From positions 1 to 49,311 of the forward strand of contig NZ_LDJO01000042.1 of the NCBI RefSeq assembly GCF_001431595.1: DNA of 49,311 nucleotides, in the 5' to 3' direction. Positions 24,143 to 33,021 of the stretch are shown here, piece by piece (the stretch's first letter is position 1; every line of letters begins with the position of its first letter). The DNA comes from Stenotrophomonas acidaminiphila. GTDB lineage: Bacteria > Pseudomonadota > Gammaproteobacteria > Xanthomonadales > Xanthomonadaceae. The notes under the pieces were generated by a model. That model had not been told where the DNA came from. It did no database searches and saw only the letters and a list, made by a program, of their open reading frames with translations. Position numbers and translations under genes: made by a program.

Positions 24143-24351
24143 TTCCGGCGCGGGCGGCAGCTGTCGTGGCGACGGCGCAGGCACGCTGGCGCGGCCGCCG
24201 TCACGCCCCGGGGCAGCGGCGGGGCTCCCCCGCCTGCGCCGCTTCGCGCCCGGGATTGCACCCTTGGGCCGACCCCACATGGCTTTGGGCACATTTGCCG
24301 CTCCCGTCACGGGCCTAGGATCGTCCGCTCCCCGATCCTGTGGTCATCCGC

Positions 24352-25851
24352 ATGAAACACCTGCTGTACGTGGCCGCGCTCGGCGCCGGCCTGCTGTTCG
24401 CCGCGCCCGCCCCGGCCAGGCCCGCCGCCGACGCCGGTGAAGACAAGGCCGCTGCGGCCGCTGCAGCCGCTCCCGCGGCGCTGCCGGCCGATGCCTCGGT
24501 CCGCCAGAGCATGCGCCTCGAAGGCCGCACCCTGGACTACACCGCCACCGTCGGCTCGCTGCCGGTGCGTGATGCGCAGGGCAAGGCCATCGGCGATGTC
24601 GTGTTCACCGCCTACACCATGCCCGGCAAGGATCGCCCGGTCACCTTCGCGCTCAACGGCGGCCCGGGCGCCTCGTCGGTGTACCTGAACCTCGGCGCGG
24701 TGGGCCCGAAGGTGGTGGCCTTCGGCAGCGAGGGCGACAGCGCCTCGGCGCCGGCCACACTGCGCGACAACCCCGGCACCTGGCTGGATTTCACCGACCT
24801 GGTGTTCATCGACCCGATCGGCACCGGCTTCAGCCGTTCGCGCATTCCCGACGAGGAGGCGAGGAAGCAGTTCTTCAACCCGACCGCCGACATCGAGTAC
24901 CTGTCGCGCGTGGTCTACGACTGGCTGCTGAAGAACCAGCGCATGACCGCGCGCAAGTACCTGGCCGGCGAGAGCTACGGCGGCTACCGCGGTCCGCGCA
25001 TCACCCACTACCTGCAGACCCGGCTGGGCGTGGCGATGAACGGCCTGGTGCTGGTCTCGCCGTACCTGAGCCCGACCCTGGAGGACAACAGCGACGTCTC
25101 GCCGATGGCCTGGATCCAGACCCTGCCCTCGATCGCCGCCGCGCACCTGGAGCGCCAGGGCCGGCTCACCGATGCGGCGATGCGCGACGTGGTCGAGTAC
25201 GCCCGCGGCGACTACGCCACCGCGCTGATGAAGGGGCGCTCAGACCCGCAGGCGACCGAGGCGATGCTGCGCCGGGTCACCGAGCTGACCGGCCTGGACC
25301 CGGCGTTCGTGCGCCGCGCCGGTGGCCGCCTGGAAACCCAGGCCTACCTGCGCGAGGTATTCCGCGACAAGGGCGCGCTGGGCAGCCGCTACGACTCCAA
25401 CGTCACCGCCTTCGACCCGTTCCCCACCGACCCCGGGCAGCGTGCCAACGACCCGTTGCTGGACAGCATCATCGCCCCGACCACCACCGCCATGGTGGAC
25501 TTCGTCACCCGCGTGGTCGGCTGGAAGGTCGACGCCCGCTACAACGCGCTGAGCTACGAGGTGAACCGCCAGTGGGACCGCAACGGTGACCTGCGCGCCG
25601 GCGCGGTCACCCAGCTGCGCCAGGCCGTGGCCATCGACCCGCGCCTGCAGGTGCTGATCGTGCATGGCTGGAACGACCTGTCGTGCCCGTTCATGGGCTC
25701 GATCCTGACCGTGGACCAGATGCCGGCCATGGGCAGCGACCCGCAGCGGGTGCAGGTGCGCAGCTACCCGGGCGGACACATGTTCTACAGCCGCGCCGAC
25801 AGCCAGGCCGCGTTCCGCCGCGACGTGCGCGCCATGTACCAGCGCAACTGA
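24352..25851 (+). CDS. Secreted serine carboxypeptidase-like protein, peptidase family S10
   Basis: 499 residues with a signal peptide (MKHLLYVAALGAGLLFAAPAPA) followed by an Ala/Pro linker. The S10 alpha/beta-hydrolase core shows the oxyanion loop FALNGGPGASSVYLN, FIDPIGTGFSRS, the nucleophile in AGESYGGYRGPRI near residue 205, an Asp in VHGWNDLSCPF and the His in PGGHMFY near the end. Expected to act in the periplasm or outside on peptide C-termini. A start four codons upstream (24340, GTG-type) is less likely. It ends at a bidirectional terminator. Confidence 0.92.
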   Translation: MKHLLYVAALGAGLLFAAPAPARPAADAGEDKAAAAAAAAPAALPADASVRQSMRLEGRTLDYTATVGSLPVRDAQGKAIGDVVFTAYTMPGKDRPVTFALNGGPGASSVYLNLGAVGPKVVAFGSEGDSASAPATLRDNPGTWLDFTDLVFIDPIGTGFSRSRIPDEEARKQFFNPTADIEYLSRVVYDWLLKNQRMTARKYLAGESYGGYRGPRITHYLQTRLGVAMNGLVLVSPYLSPTLEDNSDVSPMAWIQTLPSIAAAHLERQGRLTDAAMRDVVEYARGDYATALMKGRSDPQATEAMLRRVTELTGLDPAFVRRAGGRLETQAYLREVFRDKGALGSRYDSNVTAFDPFPTDPGQRANDPLLDSIIAPTTTAMVDFVTRVVGWKVDARYNALSYEVNRQWDRNGDLRAGAVTQLRQAVAIDPRLQVLIVHGWNDLSCPFMGSILTVDQMPAMGSDPQRVQVRSYPGGHMFYSRADSQAAFRRDVRAMYQRN

Positions 25852-25873
25852 AGCCGCCGCTGGCGCACAAACG

Positions 25874-25900
25874 AAAGGCCCGCCGGGAAGGCGGGCCTTT
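25874..25900. terminator. Bidirectional intrinsic terminator
   Basis: An 11-bp stem (AAAGGCCCGCC / GGCGGGCCTTT) with a five-base loop lies 22 bp after the S10 peptidase stop and 41 bp from the pit stop on the other strand. The A/T ends of the stem provide the U-run in either direction, fitting its place between convergent genes. Confidence 0.8.
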
Positions 25901-25941
25901 GCGCATGCGTCGGCCGGCATGCCGGCAATCGCGTCGACCGC

Positions 25942-27063
25942 TCAGTTCCAGCCGGCCAGCTCGAACACTTTCAGGATCAGGTAGGCGCAGCCGCCGGCCG
26001 CCGGGATGGTCAGGATCCAGGCCCAGATGATGCGCTCGATCACCCCGATGCGCAGCGACTTCGGGTTCTTGGCGAAGCCAACGCCCATGATCGCGGTGGA
26101 GATGCTGTGGGTGGTCGAGACCGGCATGCCGAAGTGCGCGGCCAGGGTCAGGATGGTGGCCGAGCTGGTCTCCGCGGCGAAGCCGTGGATCGGGTGCAGC
26201 TTGACCATCTTGTGGCCCAGGGTCTTGATGATCTTCCAGCCGCCCGAAGCGGTACCGGCGGCCATCACCACCGCACAGGTCAGCACGATCCACATGGCGA
26301 TGCCGTCGCCGGCATGCGCGTCCGGGTGCATGAACGCCAGCCACGACGGCAGGTTGTCCAGTGCGCCGGTGGCCTCCGCGCCGATCAGGGTCATGGCGAT
26401 GATGCCCATGGTCTTCTGCGCGTCGTTGTGGCCGTGGGCGAAGCCCATGTAGGCGGCCGAGACGATCTGCGCCTTGCCGAAGAACGCATTGACCCAGCGC
26501 GGGCGCGCCAGCCGGCGCAGCACGCCACCGGCCCGCGCCATGCCGGCGATGATCGCCCACAGCAGGCACATCACCACGATGCCGAGCAGGAAGCCGGCGA
26601 TAGGCGAGGTGATCATCGGCACGAACACCTTCCACAGCAGGCCCTTGTTCTGCGCCCAGTTGCCGAGGTTCTGCGACCAGATCAGCGCGTCCCAGTTGTT
26701 GTGCGCGGCGGCCAGGCCGGCACCGCACAGGCCGCCGATCAGCGCGTGCGAGGACGAGGACGGCAGCCCTTTCCACCAGGTGATCAGGTTCCAGACGATG
26801 CCGCCGAGCAGCGCGCACAGGATCACCTGCGGGGTGACCTCGACCACGCTGGTGTTGAGCAGGCCGTTGGCGATGGTCAGCGCCACCGCGGTGCCGGTCA
26901 GCGCGCCGATCAGGTTCATGCCCGCGGCCAGCATCACCGCCCAGCCGGGCGAGAGCACCTTGGTCGCCACCACGGTGGCGATGGAGTTGGCGGTGTCGTG
27001 GAAGCCGTTGATGAACTCGAAGACGAGCGCCGCCAGGATCACTACGAGGACAAGGGTCAGCAT
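25942..27063 (-). CDS. pit: Inorganic phosphate transporter, PiT family
   Basis: Low-affinity phosphate uptake coupled to protons or cations. 373 residues, about 10 membrane segments. The two PiT repeats each carry the signature: EFINGFHDTANSIATVVATKVL at residues 16-37 and GFAHGHNDAQKTMGIIAM near 210. SSSSHALIGG and PVSTTHSIS are the paired inner motifs. Preceded on the same strand by a DUF47 gene (142-bp gap), the usual regulator-like partner of PiT carriers. Confidence 0.93.
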   Translation of the reverse strand: MLTLVLVVILAALVFEFINGFHDTANSIATVVATKVLSPGWAVMLAAGMNLIGALTGTAVALTIANGLLNTSVVEVTPQVILCALLGGIVWNLITWWKGLPSSSSHALIGGLCGAGLAAAHNNWDALIWSQNLGNWAQNKGLLWKVFVPMITSPIAGFLLGIVVMCLLWAIIAGMARAGGVLRRLARPRWVNAFFGKAQIVSAAYMGFAHGHNDAQKTMGIIAMTLIGAEATGALDNLPSWLAFMHPDAHAGDGIAMWIVLTCAVVMAAGTASGGWKIIKTLGHKMVKLHPIHGFAAETSSATILTLAAHFGMPVSTTHSISTAIMGVGFAKNPKSLRIGVIERIIWAWILTIPAAGGCAYLILKVFELAGWN

Positions 27064-27205
27064 CGCAGCTGCCCCCTTGGGTCAAGCGAGCAGTACTGCC
27101 GCGCCGCGGCGGGACGGGGGATGTGGAAGCGCGGCTCGCGGGCATCGGCACGGCCGATGCCCCCGCTTCCGAAGCCGGAAATGCACGGAATCCGCATCAT
27201 GGCAA

Positions 27206-27832
27206 TCACGAGTTCTTCAACACGATCTGGTAGACCACCACCCCCGCCTCGCGGCAGCGGTCGATGGCCTTCTCCAGGATCTCGAAGAATTCCTTGAGCA
27301 GGAACATCTGCAGGTTGTCCAGGCGCCCGGAATAGATTTCCCGGTACAGCTCGAGCATCAGCCGGTCGGCCTCGTTCTCCAGCGCGCGCAGCTTCTCGTT
27401 CATCGCCGTCATGCGGTCGATGTTCATGTGGCGCAGGTCCTTGACCATGTCCACCACCACGCCGGCGGCCTGCTCCAGCATCGCCGCGCGCGGGGCGAAG
27501 TCGATGTGCGCAAGGTGCTGGGTGGCCAGCGCATAGCGGTCGGCGAACTTCTCGATCTGCTTGGGAATCTTGTACAGCGCCGAGCCCAGCGCCTCGATGT
27601 CCTCGCGCTCGATCGGGGTCATGAAGCTGTCGACCAGCGCCTGGCTGATCTTGTCCGAGGCCGCGCGCTCGCGCAGGCGCGCCAGCTTGAATGCATCCAG
27701 GGCGGGCTCGCGGTCGGCTTCGCGCATCATCGCGTGCAGCGCCTTGGCGCTGTCGGCGGCGGCCTGGGCGGCCTCGTCGAGATAGGTGTAGAACTGCTTG
27801 CCGGAGCCGAAAATGGTCTGCAATGAAAACAT
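27206..27832 (-). CDS. DUF47 (PhoU-like) protein, partner of Pit
   Basis: 208 residues, all helical. Seen: a Phe-rich start MFSLQTIFGSGKQFYTYLDEAAQ, SFMTPIEREDIEALGSALYKIPKQIEKFADR and a C-terminal FEILEKAIDRCREAG. The family resembles PhoU and is nearly always next to a PiT transporter, where it is thought to tune phosphate uptake (called Pap in Shewanella and YkaA in Bacillus). Upstream, 276 bp to the divergent tlyC gene holds both promoters and nothing else that I see. Confidence 0.9.
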   Translation of the reverse strand: MFSLQTIFGSGKQFYTYLDEAAQAAADSAKALHAMMREADREPALDAFKLARLRERAASDKISQALVDSFMTPIEREDIEALGSALYKIPKQIEKFADRYALATQHLAHIDFAPRAAMLEQAAGVVVDMVKDLRHMNIDRMTAMNEKLRALENEADRLMLELYREIYSGRLDNLQMFLLKEFFEILEKAIDRCREAGVVVYQIVLKNS

Positions 27833-28109
27833 TGGAAATGCCTGTCCGCCGTCGCGGAAGGGACGGCACCGGGGCGAATTATGACGGCTGGATGACTTCT
27901 CGGGTATTCCCGGCCCGTTTCCGGCCGCGAAAATGAACAGGCGGTTGCAGGCACCGCATGCCGGTTTGCTAAGATGCGCCGGCGCCCTCCGCGGGCGCAC
28001 CCTATGGACGACGACCCTTACCCCCCGCCGCAGCGCCCGGGCACGCCCCTGAGCCCCTGCCGCCACCGCAAGCACCCTCCCTCCCTGCCAACAACCCGGG
28101 GAGCGACCC

Positions 28110-29426
28110 GTGTTTGAACTGATCCTCATCGTTTTCGCCCTGATCCTGCTCAACGGCTTCTTCGCCATGTCCGAGATGTCGGTCATGACCTCGCGCAAGA
28201 GCCGGCTCAAGCAGATGTCCGCCACCAGCAAGCGCGCCGAGCGCGCCCTGGCGCTGGCCGAGAAGCCCGAGAACTTCCTGTCCACCGTACAGATCGGCAT
28301 CACCGTGATCGGCGTGCTGACCGGCTTCCTCGGCGGTGAAGCGCTGGGCGAAGCCATCGCCGCCTGGATCCAGGGCCTGATGCCGGGCTTCGCCTATGCC
28401 AGCGCGGTCGGCAAGGCGCTGGCGGTGACCCTGATCACCTTCGTCACGCTGATCTTCGGCGAACTGGTGCCCAAGCGGCTGGCGCTGACCCGTTCGGAGG
28501 ACATCGCCGGGCTGGTGGCGATGCCGATGGGCTGGCTGGCGACCCTCGCCTTCCCGTTCGTGTGGCTGCTGTCGCGGACCACCCGGCTGGTGCTGCGCCT
28601 GCTGGGGCTGGGCAACACCGACTCGGCGTCGGTGACCGAAGAGGAAATCCGCATGCTGGTGGCCGAAAGCCACGAGGCCGGGGTGATCGACATCCACGAG
28701 CGCGACATGATGAACCGGGTCATGCGCCTGGGCGACCGCACCGCCGACAGCCTGATGACCCCGCGCAACCGCATCGCCTGGCTGGATACCAACGCCGACC
28801 TCGAGAAGAACCTGGAGACCATGCACGAGCATGCGTTCTCGCGTTACCCGGTGTACCGCGGCAACGACCAGGACATCGCCGGCATCCTCGAGGTCAAGTC
28901 GCTGGTCACGCGCCGTCTGCAGGGCGACACCCATGCGTTGTTCGAGAACCTGCGCGAGACGCTGTATGTCTCCGAGTCCACCCATGCGATGAAGCTGCTG
29001 GAGATCTTCCGCGAGGAACACCAGTCGATGGCGCTGGTGGTGGACGAATACGGCGAGATCCAGGGCCTGGTGACCATCAGCGACCTGATGGGCGCGGTGG
29101 TCGGCCGCCTGCAGGCGCCGGAGAACACCGACGAGGATGCACTGGTGGTCACCCGCGAGGACGGTTCGCTGCTGGTGGACGGTTCGCTGCCGGTGGACGA
29201 CCTGCGCGAGCTGATGGGCGGGGTCGAGCTGCCCGATGCCGAGGAAGGCGACTACTACACGCTGGCCGGCATGTGCATGCACTTCTTCGGACGCATCCCG
29301 CACGCCAGCGAGTACTTCGACTGGTCCGGCTGGCGCATCGAGATCGTCGACCTGGACGGCGCCCGCATCGACAAGCTGCTGCTGCGTCGGCTGCCGGAAG
29401 AAGACGAAGATGACACCACCGGCTGA
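28110..29426 (+). CDS. CNNM/CBS-domain membrane protein (CorC/HlyC/TlyC family)
   Basis: 438 residues from a GTG start with GGGGAG six bases upstream. An N-terminal DUF21/CNNM membrane domain (about residues 1-190; FALILLNGFFAMSEMSVMTSRKSRLKQM, FGELVPKRLALTRSE) is followed by a CBS pair (about 205-330; RMGDRTADSLMTPRNRI-type opening, EEHQSMALVVDEYGEIQGLVTISDLMG) and the C-terminal CorC_HlyC domain (DGSLLVDGSLPVDDLRELMG). Members act in magnesium or other divalent cation efflux; the haemolysin label is historical. Overlaps exoD by 17 bp. Confidence 0.92.
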   Translation: MFELILIVFALILLNGFFAMSEMSVMTSRKSRLKQMSATSKRAERALALAEKPENFLSTVQIGITVIGVLTGFLGGEALGEAIAAWIQGLMPGFAYASAVGKALAVTLITFVTLIFGELVPKRLALTRSEDIAGLVAMPMGWLATLAFPFVWLLSRTTRLVLRLLGLGNTDSASVTEEEIRMLVAESHEAGVIDIHERDMMNRVMRLGDRTADSLMTPRNRIAWLDTNADLEKNLETMHEHAFSRYPVYRGNDQDIAGILEVKSLVTRRLQGDTHALFENLRETLYVSESTHAMKLLEIFREEHQSMALVVDEYGEIQGLVTISDLMGAVVGRLQAPENTDEDALVVTREDGSLLVDGSLPVDDLRELMGGVELPDAEEGDYYTLAGMCMHFFGRIPHASEYFDWSGWRIEIVDLDGARIDKLLLRRLPEEDEDDTTG

Positions 29427-30087
29427 GCCGCAGGACGGCGGGCCGGAAGGCGGCGGCGGCCCGGCGCCGGGCGCCTACCGCAACGAGGGCATCCGCACCC
29501 TGCTGTCGATGTTTGAGCATGGCGATCCGGAGGAACAGCAGCCGCTGGGCAGGATCCTGCAGGGCCTCCAGGAAAGCGCGTTCGGCGTATTCCTGTTCAT
29601 CGCCATCCTGCCGGCATTCATTCCCGTGCCCGGCATCGGTGGCGCGGTCAGCGGCCCGCTGGTGCTGCTGATCGGCCTGCAGATGATGGCCGGCCTGTCG
29701 CGGCCCTGGGTGCCGGGGTTCATCGCCCGGCGCGGGCCCAGGCGCGGCACCATGCACCGCTTTCTCGGCCGGATCGACCGGCCGCTGCGGCGCCTGGACC
29801 GGATGCTCAAGCCGCGTCTGTCGGCCCTGGTATGGCCACTGCCGGCGCGGGTGTTCACGGGGCTGCTGCTGGTCATGACCGGGGTCCTGCTGTCGCTGCC
29901 GATTCCGCTGACCAACTATCTGTTCGGCTTCCAGCTGCTGCTGTTCGCGCTGGCACTGATCGAGCGCGACGGCGCGCTGATGCTGTTCAACTGGATCGCG
30001 GCACTCGCCGCCTGCCTGTTCTTCGGGCTCGGCTCCGGGCAGCTGGTCAGCCACAGCATCGACCTGTTCCAGCGCTGGACTAGCTGA
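29410..30087 (+). CDS. ExoD family membrane protein
   Basis: 225 residues. A Gly/Pro-rich N-terminus leads into IRTLLSMFEHGDPEEQQPLGRILQGLQESAFGVFLFIAILPAFIPVPG, then GPLVLLIGLQMMAGLSRPWVPGFIARR, the ExoD family pattern, and further membrane segments near residues 140-160 and 165-215. ExoD was named for an exopolysaccharide defect in rhizobia; its biochemistry is unknown. The ATG lies inside the end of the tlyC-type gene (17-bp overlap in another frame), so the two are surely co-transcribed. Confidence 0.85.
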   Translation: MTPPAEPQDGGPEGGGGPAPGAYRNEGIRTLLSMFEHGDPEEQQPLGRILQGLQESAFGVFLFIAILPAFIPVPGIGGAVSGPLVLLIGLQMMAGLSRPWVPGFIARRGPRRGTMHRFLGRIDRPLRRLDRMLKPRLSALVWPLPARVFTGLLLVMTGVLLSLPIPLTNYLFGFQLLLFALALIERDGALMLFNWIAALAACLFFGLGSGQLVSHSIDLFQRWTS

Positions 30088-30189
30088 GCCGCGGCAACCG
30101 CGGCCATCAGGCGGGCCGCCCGCTCCAATTGCCCGCGATCGCCACGGCCGGCCCTGTGCGCCGGCGCCGCCGCGATCCGGGCACAGGGC

Positions 30190-31179
30190 TCAATGCCGTG
30201 CCTGCCAGGCCTGCATCGCCAGTTCGAACGAGCGCAGCCGTGCGGCATGGTCGAAGATGTTGGCGGTGAGCATCATTTCATCCGGCCGGTGGCGCGCGGC
30301 AAAGGCCGCCAGCCCCTCGCCCACCTGCTCCGGGTCGCCGAGGACGGTGCAGGCCAGCGCCCGCTCCACCCCGGCCTTCTCGTGCGGCTCCCAGAACGCC
30401 TCGATGTCGTCGACCGGCGGCGGAATCCGCCCCGGGCGGCCACGCCGCAGGTTGACGAAGCCCTGCTGCTGGGTGGTGAACAGGCGTCGCGACTGTGCCT
30501 CCGACTCGCTGGCCACCACGTTCAGCGCCAGGATCGCCCACGGCGTGCGCAACCGTGCCGACGGCCTGAAATCGCGGCGGTAGAGCGCCAGGGCCTCGTC
30601 CATCGCGTCCGGGGCGAAATGCGAGGCGAACGCGAACGGCAGGCCCATCGCCGCCGACAGCCGTGCGCTGAACAGGCTGGAGCCAAGCAGCCACACCGGC
30701 ACCTCGATGCCGGCGCCCGGCACTGCCTGTACGGCCTGGCCCGGCTGCACCGGTTCGAAGTAATGCAGCAGCTCGGTCACGTCCTGCGGGAACTGGTCGG
30801 CGCTGTCGAAGTAGCGGCGCAGCGCGCGGGCGGTGGCGTGGTCGGTACCCGGCGCGCGGCCCAGTCCCAGGTCGATGCGTCCGGGATACAGCGAAGCCAG
30901 CGTGCCGAACTGCTCGGCCACCTGCAGCGGCGAGTGATTGGGCAGCATGATGCCGCCGGCACCGACGCGGATGCGCGAGGTGCCGCCGGCGACATGGCCG
31001 ATCAGCACCGAGGTGGCCGCGCTGGCGATGCCCGGCATGTTGTGGTGCTCGGCCAGCCAATAGCGGTGGTAGCCCCAGCGCTCGGCATGGCGCGCGAGGT
31101 CGAGCATGTTGGCGAACGCCTGGCCGGGTGTCGCGCCTTCGCAGACGGGGGCCAGATCGAGGACGGAAAGGGGAATCAT
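30190..31179 (-). CDS. Luciferase-like flavin-dependent oxidoreductase (MsnO8/YhbW type)
   Basis: 329 residues, a TIM-barrel bacterial-luciferase fold. Seen: [82 protein letters not shown], and [23 protein letters not shown]. These match the MsnO8-like LLM group. The ATG at 31179 is the family start; an upstream ATG at 31236 adds a non-conserved stretch. The substrate is unknown; it is a likely FMN-dependent monooxygenase. The 100 bp after the stop shows a GC-rich hairpin at 30088-30104 but no U-run. Confidence 0.88.
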   Translation of the reverse strand: MIPLSVLDLAPVCEGATPGQAFANMLDLARHAERWGYHRYWLAEHHNMPGIASAATSVLIGHVAGGTSRIRVGAGGIMLPNHSPLQVAEQFGTLASLYPGRIDLGLGRAPGTDHATARALRRYFDSADQFPQDVTELLHYFEPVQPGQAVQAVPGAGIEVPVWLLGSSLFSARLSAAMGLPFAFASHFAPDAMDEALALYRRDFRPSARLRTPWAILALNVVASESEAQSRRLFTTQQQGFVNLRRGRPGRIPPPVDDIEAFWEPHEKAGVERALACTVLGDPEQVGEGLAAFAARHRPDEMMLTANIFDHAARLRSFELAMQAWQARH

Positions 31180-31292
31180 GCGGCGGTTTCCGGCAGGGGA
31201 TGGGCAGGACATGGGGCGCGCGGCGCGGTTTCCCATCCCCTAGCGCGGCGCCGGCGGCCGAACACTGTTTTCCAGCGCCCCTGCTGCCGGGC

Positions 31293-32045
31293 TCAGGCCG
31301 CCGCGTCGTCCACCAGCGGCTGCAACTGCGGGTCCAGGGCCACGCGCTCGTCGAATACGAAGCAGCGGCCATCGTAGCCCTCGCCGCCGACCTCCTCGAA
31401 GTAACCGAGGATCCCGCCCTCCAGCTGCAGCACGTTGTCCATGCCGTCGTTGCGCATCCACAGCGCGGCCTTCTCGCAGCGGATGCCGCCGGTGCAGAAA
31501 CTCACCACGGTGGCGTCGGCCAGCGCGGCGCGGTGCGGCTCCAGTGCCGCCGGCAGGTCGGTGAAGCGGGCGATGGGCAGGGTCAGGGCGCCGGCGAAGG
31601 TGCCATGGGCGAACTCCTGCGCATTGCGGGTGTCGAGCATCACCACGCGCCTGCCATCGTCGTCATGGCCCTGCCGCAACCAGCGCGCCAGCGTGGCCGG
31701 CTCCACCGAGGGTGCGCGCGGGTAGTCCAGCGGCTGGCCGTCGTCGCGGCGGAAGCTGATGATCTCCTGCTTCACCTTGGCCTTGAGCCGGGCGAACGGC
31801 TGCATGCGGCTGTAGCTGTACTTGACGCGCATGGCGGCAAAGCGCGCATCGGCTTTCAGTTCAGCGTAGAAACCATCGATGCCATCGCGGCTGCCGGCCA
31901 GGAACAGGTTGATGCCCTCGTCCGCCACCAGCACGGTGCCGCGCAGCGCATGCGCCTGCGCCCGTTCCAGCAGGCGGGCGGCCAGCGCGTCGGCATCGGC
32001 GACGGGGACGAAGTGGTAAGCGGCGGTGTTGACGATCATCGGCAT
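31293..32045 (-). CDS. trhO: Rhodanese-domain tRNA uridine-34 hydroxylase, TrhO family
   Basis: 250 residues. The N-terminal acylphosphatase-like UPF0176 domain (GTVLVADEGINLFLAGSRDGIDGFYAEL) precedes a rhodanese domain with MLDTRNAQEFAHGTFAGALTLPI and the active-site loop FCTGGIRCEKAALWM. E. coli TrhO (YceA) makes 5-hydroxyuridine at tRNA position 34 and is about 100 residues longer; this is the shorter form seen in many bacteria. A second ATG two codons in (32039) is equally likely, as neither has a clear ribosome binding site. Confidence 0.88.
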   Translation of the reverse strand: MPMIVNTAAYHFVPVADADALAARLLERAQAHALRGTVLVADEGINLFLAGSRDGIDGFYAELKADARFAAMRVKYSYSRMQPFARLKAKVKQEIISFRRDDGQPLDYPRAPSVEPATLARWLRQGHDDDGRRVVMLDTRNAQEFAHGTFAGALTLPIARFTDLPAALEPHRAALADATVVSFCTGGIRCEKAALWMRNDGMDNVLQLEGGILGYFEEVGGEGYDGRCFVFDERVALDPQLQPLVDDAAA

Positions 32046-32066
32046 ATTTTACGGCGCGCGCGGGCG

Positions 32067-32432
32067 TCAGCCACGCAGCAGCATGAACGGCAGCAGCACC
32101 AGCGCCGCCGCGGCCAGCATGCCCAGCAGCACCGCAATCACGTACAGCGGCCGCCGCCGCAGCAGCGAGCCGAACGTCTCGGCGGTGCCGTCGCGCAGCG
32201 CGGCCTCGCGTTCGGCGCGCACGCGCTGCCCGCGCTCGGCCTGGTAGCCATCCATCAGGGCCCGCGCGCGCGTATGGTCCTGGCGATCACGCAGCCACAG
32301 GCCGCCACTGGAAATCCCCCAGGGGCTGGGCTCGGTGCGGTACCAGGCGATACCGTGACGGTCGAGCAGTTCGCAGACCTCGCGGCTTTCGTCTTCGCCG
32401 ACATTACGCAGATTGAGCAGCAGTTTCCCCAT
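32067..32432 (-). CDS. DUF6164 family protein
   Basis: 121 residues. The N-terminal part (GKLLLNLRNVGEDESREVCELLDRHGIAWYRTEPSPWGISSGGLWLRD) is a small alpha/beta domain resembling the putative signal-transducing DUF2007 fold; a membrane segment (about residues 96-117) ends the protein. The combination matches DUF6164 as I recall it from Stenotrophomonas and Xanthomonas. Located 21 bp before the trhO start on the same strand, so probably the first gene of a pair. Confidence 0.75.
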   Translation of the reverse strand: MGKLLLNLRNVGEDESREVCELLDRHGIAWYRTEPSPWGISSGGLWLRDRQDHTRARALMDGYQAERGQRVRAEREAALRDGTAETFGSLLRRRPLYVIAVLLGMLAAAALVLLPFMLLRG

Positions 32433-32589
32433 CGCGCCATGATACCCGCTGGCGATGCGCTACCCTTGCGCGCCTTGGCCGTGACTCCCCCATGCAGTAC
32501 GCGCCTGCGCGTGCGCGGGGCCGGTCCGGCAGCCCCCTACCCTGGCCTGCCCTGCATCCCGCGCGGCCGCCTTCAACCTGGAGCCCACC

Positions 32590-33021
32590 ATGCGTCGCCT
32601 GTTCGTGCCGTTGCTGTTGTCCCTGCTTGCCGCCGGCTGCACCCCACCCGGTCCGCCCCCGGGGGGCAGCATCGCCGCCTTCGAGCGCATCGACACGGTA
32701 CCGGGCAGCGGCACCGAAGCGGTACCCGGCACCCGGGTCACCGTGCACTACACCGGCTGGATCTACGACGAGCGCCGCGCCGACAGGCATGGCGAGAAGT
32801 TCGACAGCTCGCTCGATCGTGGCGAGCCGTTCACCTTCGATCTCGGCGAGAAGCAGGTCATCCGCGGCTGGGACGAAGGCGTGGCCGGGATGAAGGTCGG
32901 TGGCAAGCGCACGTTGATGATCCCGGCCGATTACGGCTACGGCAACCGCCGCGCCGGCCCGATCGCGCCGGGTTCCTCGCTGGTGTTCGACGTCGAACTG
33001 CTCGATGTCCAGCCCCGCTGA
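32590..33021 (+). CDS. FKBP-type peptidyl-prolyl isomerase lipoprotein
   Basis: 143 residues. The signal peptide carries a lipobox (LAAGC near residue 17), then a Pro/Gly linker and one FKBP domain: TRVTVHYTGWIYDE, KFDSSLDRGEPFTFDLGEKQVIRGWDEGVAGMKVGGKRTLMIPADYGYGNR and a GSSLVFDVELLDV end. The conserved active-site Tyr, Phe, Asp, Ile and Trp are present. Expected in the outer-membrane inner leaflet or periplasm. Its last 17 bp overlap the start of the flavoprotein gene. Confidence 0.93.
   Translation: MRRLFVPLLLSLLAAGCTPPGPPPGGSIAAFERIDTVPGSGTEAVPGTRVTVHYTGWIYDERRADRHGEKFDSSLDRGEPFTFDLGEKQVIRGWDEGVAGMKVGGKRTLMIPADYGYGNRRAGPIAPGSSLVFDVELLDVQPR

Noticed and set aside
30088..30104. GCCGCGG/CCGCGGC hairpin after exoD as a terminator
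   Set aside because: Only a three-base loop and no U-run on either strand; not separable from GC-rich background.
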